A stretch of 64,000 nucleotides of DNA. Source: Zavarzinia aquatilis. Lineage in GTDB: Bacteria > Pseudomonadota > Alphaproteobacteria > Zavarziniales > Zavarziniaceae. The notes below the pieces were generated by a model. That model searched no databases, had not been told where the DNA came from, and saw nothing but the letters and a program-made list of their open reading frames with translations. Position 1 is the first letter of the stretch. Every line of letters starts with the position of its first letter. A program made the position numbers and the translations under genes. The DNA lies in the NCBI RefSeq assembly GCF_003173035.1, contig NZ_QGLE01000010.1:1-64000 (forward strand), written 5' to 3'. This document shows, one piece after another, positions 1 through 8,960 of this stretch.

Positions 1-123
1 AGCAAGATCAAGCACTTCAGGCGAGTCGCCACGCGCTTCGACAAGCTCGCTGCCAACTTCCTCGCAGCTGTGTCGCTCGCCGCAACCCGCCTATGGCTCA
101 GGTCTTATGAGTCCAGAACCTAG
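1..123 (+). mobile_element. IS5-type transposase, C-terminal end and right terminus (cut by window edge)
   Basis: The first frame is open from base 1 to a TAG at 121-123 and encodes 40 residues containing KHFRRVATRFDKLAANFLAA, the usual C-terminal pattern of IS5/IS427-group transposases (R..TRY.K.A.NFL). The last bases, around 103-123 (TTATGAGTCCAGAACCTAG), resemble the inverted terminal repeat of this group, which commonly overlaps the transposase stop. Only one end of the element is visible, so its left repeat, completeness and activity cannot be judged. It ends about 19 bp before the next gene. Confidence 0.8.
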
Positions 124-141
124 ACGGAAGACCGGGCGCGC

Positions 142-2331
142 ATGTTCCGGCCGCGGCGTGGGCGCATCATCTGGGCGGCGACGGCGCTGCTGGCCGCACT
201 TTATGTCTGCGCCGCGCTGTATGTCGTCGAGCAGGTGAACCGGGCTGGGGACCACATCGAACACGGCGTGCGCGCTGGCGGCTGGGCCCTGTCCGAACTG
301 ATCCGGGACTACGACGGCCTGACCATCGCCAGTTATCGCGCCGACAGCGAGCGAAGCCCCGCGGCCTATGACGACATGCAGCGGCACCTCGGTGTCCTGC
401 GGAATCGGATCGACCGGCTCGGCGCCGACGAGACTGCCGCCGGCCTGAGGGCGGTCGACGGCGTCGTGCCGACGTTGAATGCCCTCGGGACCGCGCTTGC
501 CGCCCTGCATCGACGCCTCGGCACGACGGCGATCGGTGAACTGGCGACCCCGGCGGAGACCCCCACCCTGATCCGCCGGACCCTCGCCCCCTTCGAGGAC
601 AGCTTGCGGGATCTGCAGCGCAAGATCCTGCTCAGCGACGAAGGCGCCGCTGAACACCGCGAATTGGGCCAGGCCGCGGCCCACCTCGGCCTGCTGCTCG
701 GCGGCATGTTCGCGCTCGGGCTGGCCATCGTCGGCCTGGCCATCGGACAGGCCTGGCGCACGCGCGTCCTGAAGCGGGAGGCCCAGGCGGCCCAGGCCCA
801 GACCCAGCGCCTGAAGCTCGCCATCGGCAATTCGAGCGACGGTATCGCGCTGACCGATGGCGATGGCTGCTTCACCCAGATGAACGACGCCCACCTGAAA
901 ATGTTTGGCATCGCTTCACCCGGTGCCATCGTCGGCCGGCACTGGAGCGCGCTTTACGGTCCGGCCGAGGCCGAGCGACTGCAGAATGACATGATCCCGG
1001 CGCTGCGGCGGGACCACCGCTGGCATGGCCTCGCCATCGGCCTGACAGCCGCCGGCACCCCGGTCGAACAGGAAATCAGCCTGACCCTGCTGGACGATGG
1101 TGGCATCCTGTGCATCACGCGGGACGTGACCACCAGCCGCGTCGAGCAGCGCGCCCGGCGCCTGCTCGAAGAGCAGTTGCTGGTGGCGCAGAAGATGGAG
1201 GCGGTCGGCCGGCTGACCTCCGGCTTTGCCCATGATTTCAACAATGTCCTCGCCTCGATCCAGGGTTACGCCGAAATCCTGCGCGACGATGCGCCCGAAG
1301 CCTCGCCCCCCCGCCGGTTCTCGGAACAGATATTGACCGCGACCAAACGGGGCCGCGGCCTGGTCGAGCGTATCCTGGGCTTCGGTCGGCCGGCCCGGGA
1401 CCATGTCGAATCCTGCGATCTCGGCGCCGCTGTGGAAGAGGCCATCGGCCTGCTGTCGGGCGCCCTGCCGCCCTCGATCGCGCTGACGTCCGAGGGCGCT
1501 GTCCCCGGGGTCGTCGTTGCCCTGTCGTCGGACCAGGCGATGCAGGTTCTCATGAATCTGGGCGTGAACGCGAAGGATGCGCTGGGCGAACATCAGGGCA
1601 CGATCCGGATCGCGATCGGCGAGGCCCCCCTGCCGCCGGGCTGGCCCCATGTCCTCATCGGCCGGCGCCGGACCGGCACGGACTGCGCCTGCCTTCGGGT
1701 CGAGGACAGTGGCGAAGGTGTCGCCGAAGACCAGCTGGTGCGCATTTTCGAGCCCTTCTTCACCACCAAGGCCGAAGGCTCCGGCACCGGACTGGGGCTT
1801 GCCGCCGTGCATTCGATCGTCACCGGCTGCGGCGGCGAAATCGTCCTTGCCAGCAAGATCGGCCAGGGCACGCGCTTCGATCTCTATCTGCCGCTGAGCA
1901 CCCCCGACCTGCCGCCGGCCGAAGCGGACACGGACCCCGCGGTACCCCGCCAGAAATTGCGGGTCCTCATCGCCGAGGACGACGAGTTGCTCAGCGAAGC
2001 CCTGGGGGAGGCGCTGGAGCGGCAGGGCTTCACTGTCCACGTCGTCCACGACGCCCGCTCGGCGCTGGCCTACCTTGCCCGGCATTCCGGGCAGATCGAC
2101 GTCCTGCTGACCGACGAGGCGATGCCCGGGATGCGGGGCTCGGAGATGATCCGCCAGCTCCGCTCGGCCGGCAGCCGCCTGCCCATCGTCCTGTGGTCCG
2201 CCAATGCCGACCCCACGCTGCTCGGCGCCGCCGGCCTGCTGGGCGCGAATTCCCGCGTCGAATTCTGCCGCAAGCCGGCCTCGACCGGCGATCTGATCGC
2301 CGCCATCAACCGGGCGGTCGCCGCCCCCTGA
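142..2331 (+). CDS. Hybrid sensor histidine kinase (TM - PAS - HisKA/HATPase - receiver)
   Basis: A 729-residue membrane sensor kinase. A transmembrane helix at about residues 10-30 and another near 180-205 bracket a periplasmic segment. A PAS domain follows at about 225-335. The phosphoacceptor is His364 in FAHDFNN. The ATPase has an N box (NLGVNAKDAL) and a G box (GTGLGLAAVHSIV). A C-terminal receiver domain carries phosphoacceptor Asp658 in LLTDEAMPG. This layout is typical of hybrid kinases that pass phosphate on through an internal receiver; the ligand is unknown and no separate regulator lies nearby. The start at 142 has GGAAG 11 bp upstream. Because an IS ends just before it, the native promoter or a few N-terminal codons may have been displaced. 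Confidence 0.93.
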   Translation: MFRPRRGRIIWAATALLAALYVCAALYVVEQVNRAGDHIEHGVRAGGWALSELIRDYDGLTIASYRADSERSPAAYDDMQRHLGVLRNRIDRLGADETAAGLRAVDGVVPTLNALGTALAALHRRLGTTAIGELATPAETPTLIRRTLAPFEDSLRDLQRKILLSDEGAAEHRELGQAAAHLGLLLGGMFALGLAIVGLAIGQAWRTRVLKREAQAAQAQTQRLKLAIGNSSDGIALTDGDGCFTQMNDAHLKMFGIASPGAIVGRHWSALYGPAEAERLQNDMIPALRRDHRWHGLAIGLTAAGTPVEQEISLTLLDDGGILCITRDVTTSRVEQRARRLLEEQLLVAQKMEAVGRLTSGFAHDFNNVLASIQGYAEILRDDAPEASPPRRFSEQILTATKRGRGLVERILGFGRPARDHVESCDLGAAVEEAIGLLSGALPPSIALTSEGAVPGVVVALSSDQAMQVLMNLGVNAKDALGEHQGTIRIAIGEAPLPPGWPHVLIGRRRTGTDCACLRVEDSGEGVAEDQLVRIFEPFFTTKAEGSGTGLGLAAVHSIVTGCGGEIVLASKIGQGTRFDLYLPLSTPDLPPAEADTDPAVPRQKLRVLIAEDDELLSEALGEALERQGFTVHVVHDARSALAYLARHSGQIDVLLTDEAMPGMRGSEMIRQLRSAGSRLPIVLWSANADPTLLGAAGLLGANSRVEFCRKPASTGDLIAAINRAVAAP

Positions 2332-2345
2332 GGCCGGCAGCCGAT

Positions 2346-3557
2346 TCAGCCGAGCGGGATGCGCGTGTCTCCCGAAACCAGGGTCATGTCGGCGAAGATC
2401 GCCTGCCCCTCGCCCCGGCCGAACAGGCTGTTGGCGATCAGCCAGATGCGCGTGACGCGCGCGGGCTGCGCCCCGCCGATGGCGGCGGCATAGTCGGCGT
2501 CGATATCGCGGGATTCCCGCTGCCACTGGCCAAGGCCCGCGCCGCCGCTGCGCAGCACGACATGGGTCTCGCGCGTTTTCCAGGTCGGCAGCGGACAGCG
2601 ATAGACCGTTCCCACGGGGAGGGCCGCCGACCAGTAGTAGGTCAGATCCTGGCCATTGTCGTATTCGACCGCGATCGACATGTAGTCGTGGCTGGGCAGC
2701 GAATCCTCGCGGAAGCTGGTCGGCAGGCGGTCGACCTTCCAGCTCCATTCGAGGCGCAGGCCCGGCGTCAGCGGCCGGTCCACGTCATGCTGCAGGATGG
2801 CCACATCGCGCCGCGTGTGGCAGGCGATCGCCCGCTCCCGCCCGGCGACCTCGCAACGGAAGAAGGTCTCGCTGTCGCCGAGGAACCACAGATGTTTCCA
2901 GCCGTCCGGCACCTGCCGGCCATGGCCGAGACGGTCGAGTTCCCCCGCGACGAGACCCCCATGGTCGCCAAGGGCGAGCAGTTGCTTCAGCCCCTCCTCG
3001 ATCGGCACCGCCCAGACCAGCACCGCGACCAGCATGGTGCCCGAGACCTTGGCATAGTCGGCCGGATCGGTGCCGAGGCGGCCGTCCGTCGTCGACCATT
3101 CACCGGGGAAATAGCTGGCCAGCGACAATTCGCCCCCGGCCCCGGTCACGACATGGGAATGGCTGGCGCGCGTGCCGCGGAACACCGGCCCCGCGCCGAT
3201 CTTCAGCCACATCTGGAATGGCGGCGCCACCCAGATGTCGAGCGGTTTCGCCAGATGAGTGCGGCCGACGGCGAAGGTCGTCACCTTGTCCCCGGCGTCG
3301 AGCCGGATGCCGGTCGCGGTCCAGGGGGCGCGGGTCGCCGGCAGTTCGACGAGGCGGGCATCGACCAGCGTGCCCGGCGGCAGTTTCTTCAGGGCGGCCG
3401 AGAAATGGCGGCGGAACCCTTCCAGGTCCGGCTCGGGGTCGAGCCTTCCCTTCAGGCTCTTGCCCAGCCGGCGCAGGGCGAGGCGCCCGGCGATGCCGAG
3501 TTCGGTCGTCTTGGCCGGCGTATAGGCCCGCGGCAGGCTTTTCGGAGCTTCGGTCAT
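2346..3557 (-). CDS. DUF3047 family protein
   Basis: A 403-residue protein of unknown function. The C-terminal part (about residues 210-403) matches the DUF3047 pattern: an aromatic-rich beta domain with segments such as LEWSWKVDRLP, SIAVEYDNG and VTRIWLIANSL. The N-terminal half is less conserved and has no obvious signal peptide or membrane helix. The start ATG at 3557 (MTEAPKSLPRAY) was chosen because longer readings would run into the 3' end of the adjacent acyl-CoA dehydrogenase gene. It is oriented tail to tail with the upstream hybrid kinase. I recognise the family but no biochemical role can be assigned. Confidence 0.85.
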   Translation of the reverse strand: MTEAPKSLPRAYTPAKTTELGIAGRLALRRLGKSLKGRLDPEPDLEGFRRHFSAALKKLPPGTLVDARLVELPATRAPWTATGIRLDAGDKVTTFAVGRTHLAKPLDIWVAPPFQMWLKIGAGPVFRGTRASHSHVVTGAGGELSLASYFPGEWSTTDGRLGTDPADYAKVSGTMLVAVLVWAVPIEEGLKQLLALGDHGGLVAGELDRLGHGRQVPDGWKHLWFLGDSETFFRCEVAGRERAIACHTRRDVAILQHDVDRPLTPGLRLEWSWKVDRLPTSFREDSLPSHDYMSIAVEYDNGQDLTYYWSAALPVGTVYRCPLPTWKTRETHVVLRSGGAGLGQWQRESRDIDADYAAAIGGAQPARVTRIWLIANSLFGRGEGQAIFADMTLVSGDTRIPLG

Positions 3558-3600
3558 GATGCGTCCATGTGACAGGACCGGTTGCCACCGGCCAATGGTA

Positions 3601-4785
3601 CTAAAGGCCGAGGACGAGTTTCGACATGATGTTGCGCTGAACCTCGTTCGCCCCGGCATAGATCGACATCGCCCGATTGTTCAGATATTGCGCGATCATC
3701 ACCGGCGCTTCCTGCGGGCCGAGGGGGGCATCGTTGGCGCCCGGGCTGATCCAGCGGTGCTCGTAGGGCATGACGGCATATTGCAGGGCTTCGAGGCCCA
3801 GCTCGTTCACCCTCTGCATCAGCTCCGTGCCTTGCGTCTTCAGCATCGAGGACTCGGCCGCCATCATGGCGCCCTGGCTGATCGCCGCCATCACCCGGTG
3901 CTCGGTCACGGTCAGCGCCTCGAGGGCGACGCCCGCCTCGGCGAGGCGCATCCGGAAGGCGTGGTCGTCGAGGGCGCCGGTCGCCCCCGCGACCTCGCGC
4001 ACCCGCTTCAGGGAAACGCGGATGCCGGCGCCATAGCTGCTGCTGCGCTCGTGCACCAGCAGATATTTGGCGATGGTCCAGCCCTCGCCCTCGGCGCCGA
4101 TGCGATTGGCCTTGGGCACCCGGACGCCGTCGAAGAAGACCTGGTTCACCTCGTGATCGCCGGCCAGCGTGATGATCGGCTGGATGGTGATCCCGGGCGT
4201 ATCCATGTCGATCAGGATGAAGGTGATGCCTTCCTGCGGCTTGCCCGAAGTGTCGGTGCGGACCAGCGCGAACATGCGGTTGGCGAAATGGGCCTGGGTG
4301 GTCCAGATCTTGGTACCGTCGATGATGTAATCGTCACCATCGCTGACCGCCCGGCATTTCAGCGAGGCAAGGTCGGAGCCCGAACCCGGCTCGGAATAGC
4401 CCTGGCACCAGTAATCCTCGCCCGCGAGGATGCGGGGCAGGTAGAAGGCCTTCTGGTCCGGCCGGCCGAAGGCCATGATCACGGGCGAGACCATCTTCAG
4501 CCCCATGGGCGACAGGTTCGGCGTCTGCGCCAGGGCGCATTCCGTGTCGAAAATATAACGCTGGGTCACGCTCCAGCCGGTGCCGCCGTATTCGACCGGC
4601 CAGTGCGGCGCCGCCCAGCCCCTGGCGTTCAGCACCTTCAGCCAGCCGATGTTCCATTCCTTCTCGGAAAAGGCGCTGGCGGCGGCGCGGCCGGCGGCGC
4701 GCAACTCCTCGGTCAGATTGTCGCGCAGGAAAGCGCGGACGTCGGCGCGAAAAGCCTCGTCCGCTTCGCTGAAGCGCAGATCCAT
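3601..4785 (-). CDS. Acyl-CoA dehydrogenase family protein
   Basis: A 394-residue FAD enzyme of the acyl-CoA dehydrogenase family, which introduces an alpha-beta double bond into acyl-CoA thioesters in the cytoplasm. Visible family signatures are WCQGYSEPGSGSDLASL in the middle domain, the beta-domain run KIWTTQAHFAN, and a helical C-terminal domain ending in the usual Y.GANEVQRNIM.K segment (the substrate-adenine side). Length is standard. A GGGGAGAG ribosome site precedes the ATG at 4785. It lies 44 bp upstream of the DUF3047 gene and downstream of a WS/DGAT gene on the same strand, suggesting lipid metabolism. Chain-length specificity cannot be read from sequence. Confidence 0.95.
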   Translation of the reverse strand: MDLRFSEADEAFRADVRAFLRDNLTEELRAAGRAAASAFSEKEWNIGWLKVLNARGWAAPHWPVEYGGTGWSVTQRYIFDTECALAQTPNLSPMGLKMVSPVIMAFGRPDQKAFYLPRILAGEDYWCQGYSEPGSGSDLASLKCRAVSDGDDYIIDGTKIWTTQAHFANRMFALVRTDTSGKPQEGITFILIDMDTPGITIQPIITLAGDHEVNQVFFDGVRVPKANRIGAEGEGWTIAKYLLVHERSSSYGAGIRVSLKRVREVAGATGALDDHAFRMRLAEAGVALEALTVTEHRVMAAISQGAMMAAESSMLKTQGTELMQRVNELGLEALQYAVMPYEHRWISPGANDAPLGPQEAPVMIAQYLNNRAMSIYAGANEVQRNIMSKLVLGL

Positions 4786-4898
4786 CGTCTCTCTCCCCGT
4801 CGCGTCGGCCGGGGCCGCGCGTTTGTCGTTGGGGATATTCTGGCCGAGGCGACGGGTCCGCTCAAGCCTGCCTTCGGAAACGCCGCGTCCCGCTGGTC

Positions 4899-6422
4899 TT
4901 ACGACGCCTTCTTGCGCGGGCCGCCCGCGATCTCCTCGACCGTGCCCTTGATTCTGCCGGCGCCGAGGGCGGGGGCCGGCCGGGCCGCGACGGCGGCGGC
5001 CTTTTCCTCGGCCACGGCCTCGCGCGCCTCCGCCGCCCGTTTCAGCGCGGCGAGGGATGCCTCCATGAGATCGGCCATATGCTCGACATCGGGCACCGCC
5101 TCGCGGTCGGCGATGAAGCCGACGTCGATATTGTCGGTATAGGACTGGACCGTGATGTTGACGCCGACACCATCGGCCGGGATCGACACCGGATAGGTGT
5201 GCAGCAGTTTCGCGCCGGCGAGATAGAGCGGAAAGCCCGGCCCCGGCACGTTGGAAATGACCACGTTGAACACCGGCCGGTGATAATCGGCGATCTTGTA
5301 GCGGGAATAGAGCCGGGCCGCCCGCGCGGCGACGAGGGGCGCCGCGAACAGGGACCAGTCGCGCAGCATGTCGGCCGGCATCGCCTTGTAGGATTCCTTG
5401 GCGCCCTGGGTCGATTCGCGGATCGCGGCGATGCGCTCGATCTCATCGTCGATATCGGTCGCGAGGGAGACCAGCATGGCGGAGACGCGGTTGCTCATCT
5501 CGCCCTTGTCGGCTTCGCTGCGCACCGAGATGGGGCACATGGCGACCAGCGGCCGCTCCGGCAATTCGCCCTGTTCGTCGAGATAGCGGCGCAGGGTGCC
5601 GGAACAGATGGCCAGCACCACGTCGTTGACCGTGCAGCCCAGCAGGTTCTTCACCGCCTTCACGTCGGCCAGCGGCAGGCTGCGCACGGCGAAACGGCGG
5701 TGCGGGGTCAGGGCCCGGTTGAAGGGGGTGCGCGGCGCCTGGAATGGCGCGGGCGGCAGATGGGCGCCGGGCTCCAGGGCCCGACGGCCGACATTCAGCA
5801 ACGTGCCCGCCAGTTTCGGCAGGCGGCGCAGCATGGAGACGGGCTGAACGATGCCATGGACCGCGGCCCGCGCCAGCACCTCGATGTCGTTGGGCGAGCG
5901 GTCGGGCACCCAGGGCTGTTCCGGCGGCGGAACATTGCGCGGCTCCGGCCCGAAATCGAGCAGCGAGACCATGAGTTCCGCGCCCGAGACCCCGTCGATG
6001 CAGCAATGGTGGATCTTGGTGTAGATCGCGACCTTGCCCCCGGCGAGGCCCTCGATGACATAGAATTCCCACAAGGGGCGGGAGCGGTCGAGCGGACGGG
6101 AATGCAGCCGGGCGACCAGTTCCATCAGATCGGCGTTGTTGCCCGGCGGCGGCACGGCGATATGGCGCATGTGGAAATCGAGGTCGAAATCCGCATCCTC
6201 GATCCACAGGGGATGGTCGATGTCGAGCGGCACGAACTGCAGCCGGCGGCGATAGGCCCGCGCCAGATGCAGCCGCCCACCCACCAGCGCCTTCACCTCG
6301 TCGAAGATGTGACCCCTGTAGCCCTCAGGCAGCTCGAGGATCAGCAGACCGCCCACATGCATGTGGTTGGTCGGCGTCTCGAGATACAGAAAGGACGCAT
6401 CAAGGCCGCTCAACCGCTCCAT
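4899..6422 (-). CDS. WS/DGAT-type wax ester synthase / diacylglycerol O-acyltransferase
   Basis: A 507-residue acyltransferase of the bifunctional WS/DGAT family, which joins acyl-CoA to fatty alcohols or diacylglycerol to make storage wax esters or triacylglycerol. The N terminus MERLSGLDASFLYLE and the catalytic HHxxxDG motif (HHCCIDG, about residues 138-144) are diagnostic. Later segments CTVNDVVLAICSGTLRRYL and NVVISNVPGP also match. There is a low-complexity Ala-rich stretch near the C terminus (about 460-490). A GGGGGGAGAG ribosome site sits just before ATG 6422. Same-strand neighbours are an acyl-CoA dehydrogenase downstream and an MFS carrier upstream. An acyltransferase of another ester is possible. 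Confidence 0.92.
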   Translation of the reverse strand: MERLSGLDASFLYLETPTNHMHVGGLLILELPEGYRGHIFDEVKALVGGRLHLARAYRRRLQFVPLDIDHPLWIEDADFDLDFHMRHIAVPPPGNNADLMELVARLHSRPLDRSRPLWEFYVIEGLAGGKVAIYTKIHHCCIDGVSGAELMVSLLDFGPEPRNVPPPEQPWVPDRSPNDIEVLARAAVHGIVQPVSMLRRLPKLAGTLLNVGRRALEPGAHLPPAPFQAPRTPFNRALTPHRRFAVRSLPLADVKAVKNLLGCTVNDVVLAICSGTLRRYLDEQGELPERPLVAMCPISVRSEADKGEMSNRVSAMLVSLATDIDDEIERIAAIRESTQGAKESYKAMPADMLRDWSLFAAPLVAARAARLYSRYKIADYHRPVFNVVISNVPGPGFPLYLAGAKLLHTYPVSIPADGVGVNITVQSYTDNIDVGFIADREAVPDVEHMADLMEASLAALKRAAEAREAVAEEKAAAVAARPAPALGAGRIKGTVEEIAGGPRKKAS

Positions 6423-6482
6423 GCTCTCTCCCCCCGCGCCCCTCGGGCTTTGCTCAAGGGGTAGCGGGCTTCGGCGCGGCGA

Positions 6483-7709
6483 TCAATCGGTGATTGAGGA
6501 GCGGGGATTGAGCGGCTCTGCCGCGGGTGTCGTCGGCAGCGGCACGAAGGGGCCCTGCCGGCTCGTCGGCAGCGCCGGGCGGACCCGCATCCGATAGAGC
6601 GTGAAGAGGGCGGCGGCGGCATAGATCGCCGCGACGAAGACATAGAGGCCGAAGGGCCCGACCCAGCCCATGATCTGGCTGCCGACCGGCGGCCCGACCA
6701 CGGCGCCGATGGCCCAGCACATCAGAAGTCCGGCCGAAACGCCGACCACCTGATCGGGCTCGATATAGTCGTTGGCATGGCCGACCGCGAGCGGATAGAT
6801 GACGAAAGCGGCGCCGCCGAAGATGAAGCCGAGGACATAGAGCGCCTCGGCCGAGCGGCCCACGAGGGCCATGGCGATGGCGGCGGCCATGGTCGCGATC
6901 ATGGCGAACAACAGCACCGTGCGCCGGTCGAAGTGATCCGAGGCCCAGCCGATGGGCCATTGCAGGGTCAGGCCGCCGACGAAGAGCAGGGTCATGAACA
7001 GGGCGATCTGCGCGGGGTCGAGGCCGATGGCCGAGGCATAGGTCGGCCCGGCCATGGAAACCGCGCTGTTGGCCGCGCCGCAGGCGATGGTGGCGACGAT
7101 GCCGACCGGCGAGACCTTGATCAGCCGCATGAGGCCATAGCGCGTGGTGGAGGAGACCACCGGCGCGGCCGAGCGGGTCATGGCGACCGGCACGAGACAG
7201 AGCGCGAAGAGAATGCCGGCGATCATGAACAGCACCGGCGACATCGGATCGGCGGCGGCGACCAGCGCCTGCCCGCCGGCATAGGCGACCTTGTCGGTGA
7301 TCATATAGGCGGCGAGCACGGCGCCCCGTGTCGCCATGGTGGCACGGGCGTTCAGCCAGCTTTCGGTGACGGTATAGAGCCCGGCGGCGCAAAAGCCGCC
7401 CGCTGCCCGCAGCAGGGTCCAGACGTAAGGGTCGTCGGTCAGGGCAAGGCCGAGCGCGGTCGTCGTCGCGAGGCCGCCGAAGGCGGCGAAGGCGCGCACG
7501 GGACCGATCGCGCCGATCAGCTGCCGACCATAAAGACAACCGATGAGGAAGCCGAGCGGATAGCCGGTGAGCACGATCGAGACCAGGGTCGTCGGCACCG
7601 ATTCGAGCCCCATGCGGATGCCGACCGTGGTCGCGACCAGCCCGGTGCTGGCGGAGACGAAGGAAATACCGAACAGGACGGCGGCGACGGCAGCCAGCGA
7701 GCGCAGCAT
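6483..7709 (-). CDS. MFS transporter (YcaD-like)
   Basis: A 408-residue, 12-helix major facilitator protein. The loop after helix 2 reads GFLIGCLYGRQLIG, and the repeat-2 counterpart GWASDHFDRRTVLLF fits the MFS signature (G...D..GRR). The overall pattern is closest to the YcaD/CmlA-like drug or metabolite exporters, but no substrate can be inferred. The start ATG at 7709 was preferred over an upstream in-frame ATG because GGGG lies 6 bp before it and the first helix begins directly (MLRSLAAVAAVLFGISF). It is divergent from the GNAT-C39 gene and 60 bp upstream of the WS/DGAT gene. Confidence 0.9.
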   Translation of the reverse strand: MLRSLAAVAAVLFGISFVSASTGLVATTVGIRMGLESVPTTLVSIVLTGYPLGFLIGCLYGRQLIGAIGPVRAFAAFGGLATTTALGLALTDDPYVWTLLRAAGGFCAAGLYTVTESWLNARATMATRGAVLAAYMITDKVAYAGGQALVAAADPMSPVLFMIAGILFALCLVPVAMTRSAAPVVSSTTRYGLMRLIKVSPVGIVATIACGAANSAVSMAGPTYASAIGLDPAQIALFMTLLFVGGLTLQWPIGWASDHFDRRTVLLFAMIATMAAAIAMALVGRSAEALYVLGFIFGGAAFVIYPLAVGHANDYIEPDQVVGVSAGLLMCWAIGAVVGPPVGSQIMGWVGPFGLYVFVAAIYAAAALFTLYRMRVRPALPTSRQGPFVPLPTTPAAEPLNPRSSITD

Positions 7710-7846
7710 GAGGACCCCATGATTTTGCGGCCCGATACTGGGGTTTGACCGCCGGGGCCGCAAGTCGCCTTCGCCGCACGGCTGGAATGCGGCGCTTCCG
7801 CGCGGCCCATCTTGAAGCCCCCCGCGTTCCGTGATCCAACAGGGGC

Positions 7847-8944
7847 ATGATCCGTCAGGCCACCAAAGCCGATCTGCCCGCCCTCCTCGACATCGAGGCC
7901 AGGGCCTTTTCCGGCGACCGTCTGTCCCAGCGCAGCTTCCGCCACCTGCTGACCAAGGCCCATGCCGTGACCCTGGTCGCGGAAGAGGGCGGCGTCCCGC
8001 TCGGCTATGCCAGCCTGCTGTTCCACGAGGGCACCTGGATCGCCCGGCTCTATTCCCTTGCCCTCGCGCCGGAAGCCCGGGGCAAGGGCCTGTCCCGCCC
8101 CCTGCTGGAAGCCGCGGTCGAGGCGGCGCGGGCGCAGGATTGCGCCGTCCTCCGCCTCGAGGTGCGGGAAGACAATGCCGCCGCCCGCCATCTTTACGAG
8201 AGCGCGGGTTTTCGCCGCTTCGGCAGCCACGCCGATTATTACGAGGATGGCGCGACCGCGATCCGCATGGAACGCTCGCTGGCCGCCGCCCCGGCGCCCA
8301 AGGCGCGCCGCCTGCCCTATTACGCCCAGACGCTGGATTTCACCTGCGGCCCCTCGGCCCTGATGATGGCGATGAAGGCGCTGGACGAGACCGCCGCCTT
8401 CGACCGGCGGGAAGAACTGCGCCTGTGGCGCGAGGCGACGACCATCTTCATGACCGCGGGCCACGGCGGCTGCGGTCCCCATGGCCTCGCCCTCGCCGCC
8501 TGGCGCCGGGGTTTCGAGGTCGAGCTGTTCGTCAACGACGAAGGCGCCCTGCTGGTCGATACCGTGCGCGGCGAAGAAAAGAAGGCTGTCGTCCGCCTCG
8601 TCCACGACGACATGGCGGAACAGGTCGAGGCCGCCGGCATTCCTGTAACGCACGGCGCCCTCGGCCTTTCCGCCCTGGTCGAGCGTGTGGCGAAGGGCGA
8701 GGTGCCGATCGTGCTGATTTCGACCTGGGCCCTCGCGGGGCAGAAGCAACCCCATTGGGTCGCCATCTCGGATATCGACGAGCATTTCGTCTATGTGAAC
8801 GACCCCGAAGTCTACGACGGCCGCTCGCGCAGCGATTCCATCCGAATGCCCATCGCCCGCCCCGCCTTCGAGCGCATGGCCCGTTTCGGCCGTGGCCAGC
8901 AGAAGGCCGCCGTCATCGTCAAGGGCCGACACGGCCCGACCTGA
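7847..8944 (+). CDS. GNAT acetyltransferase fused to a C39-like cysteine peptidase
   Basis: A 365-residue two-domain protein. Residues 1-145 are a RimI-like GNAT acetyltransferase with the acetyl-CoA loop LAPEARGKGLSRPLL (about 73-87). Residues 155-365 are a papain-fold, peptidase-C39-like domain with an intact candidate triad: Cys167 (DFTCGPSAL), His303 (KQPHWVAI) and Asp319 (YVNDPEV). Fusions of this type occur beside RimK-like ligases with an RLAN domain, and comparative genomics has proposed them as peptide-modifying systems. Here the ligase starts 17 bp after the stop, so the two are surely one operon. There is no signal peptide, so it acts in the cytoplasm. The substrate is unknown. The ribosome site is weak (AGGGG very close to the ATG). 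Confidence 0.92.
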   Translation: MIRQATKADLPALLDIEARAFSGDRLSQRSFRHLLTKAHAVTLVAEEGGVPLGYASLLFHEGTWIARLYSLALAPEARGKGLSRPLLEAAVEAARAQDCAVLRLEVREDNAAARHLYESAGFRRFGSHADYYEDGATAIRMERSLAAAPAPKARRLPYYAQTLDFTCGPSALMMAMKALDETAAFDRREELRLWREATTIFMTAGHGGCGPHGLALAAWRRGFEVELFVNDEGALLVDTVRGEEKKAVVRLVHDDMAEQVEAAGIPVTHGALGLSALVERVAKGEVPIVLISTWALAGQKQPHWVAISDIDEHFVYVNDPEVYDGRSRSDSIRMPIARPAFERMARFGRGQQKAAVIVKGRHGPT

Positions 8945-8960
8945 ACCCGGAGATTATTGG

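Noticed and set aside
3558..3659. N-terminal extension of the DUF3047 gene by 34 codons
   Set aside because: It would overlap the end of the acyl-CoA dehydrogenase gene and has Ser/Arg-rich shadow-like sequence; the ATG at 3557 is more sensible.
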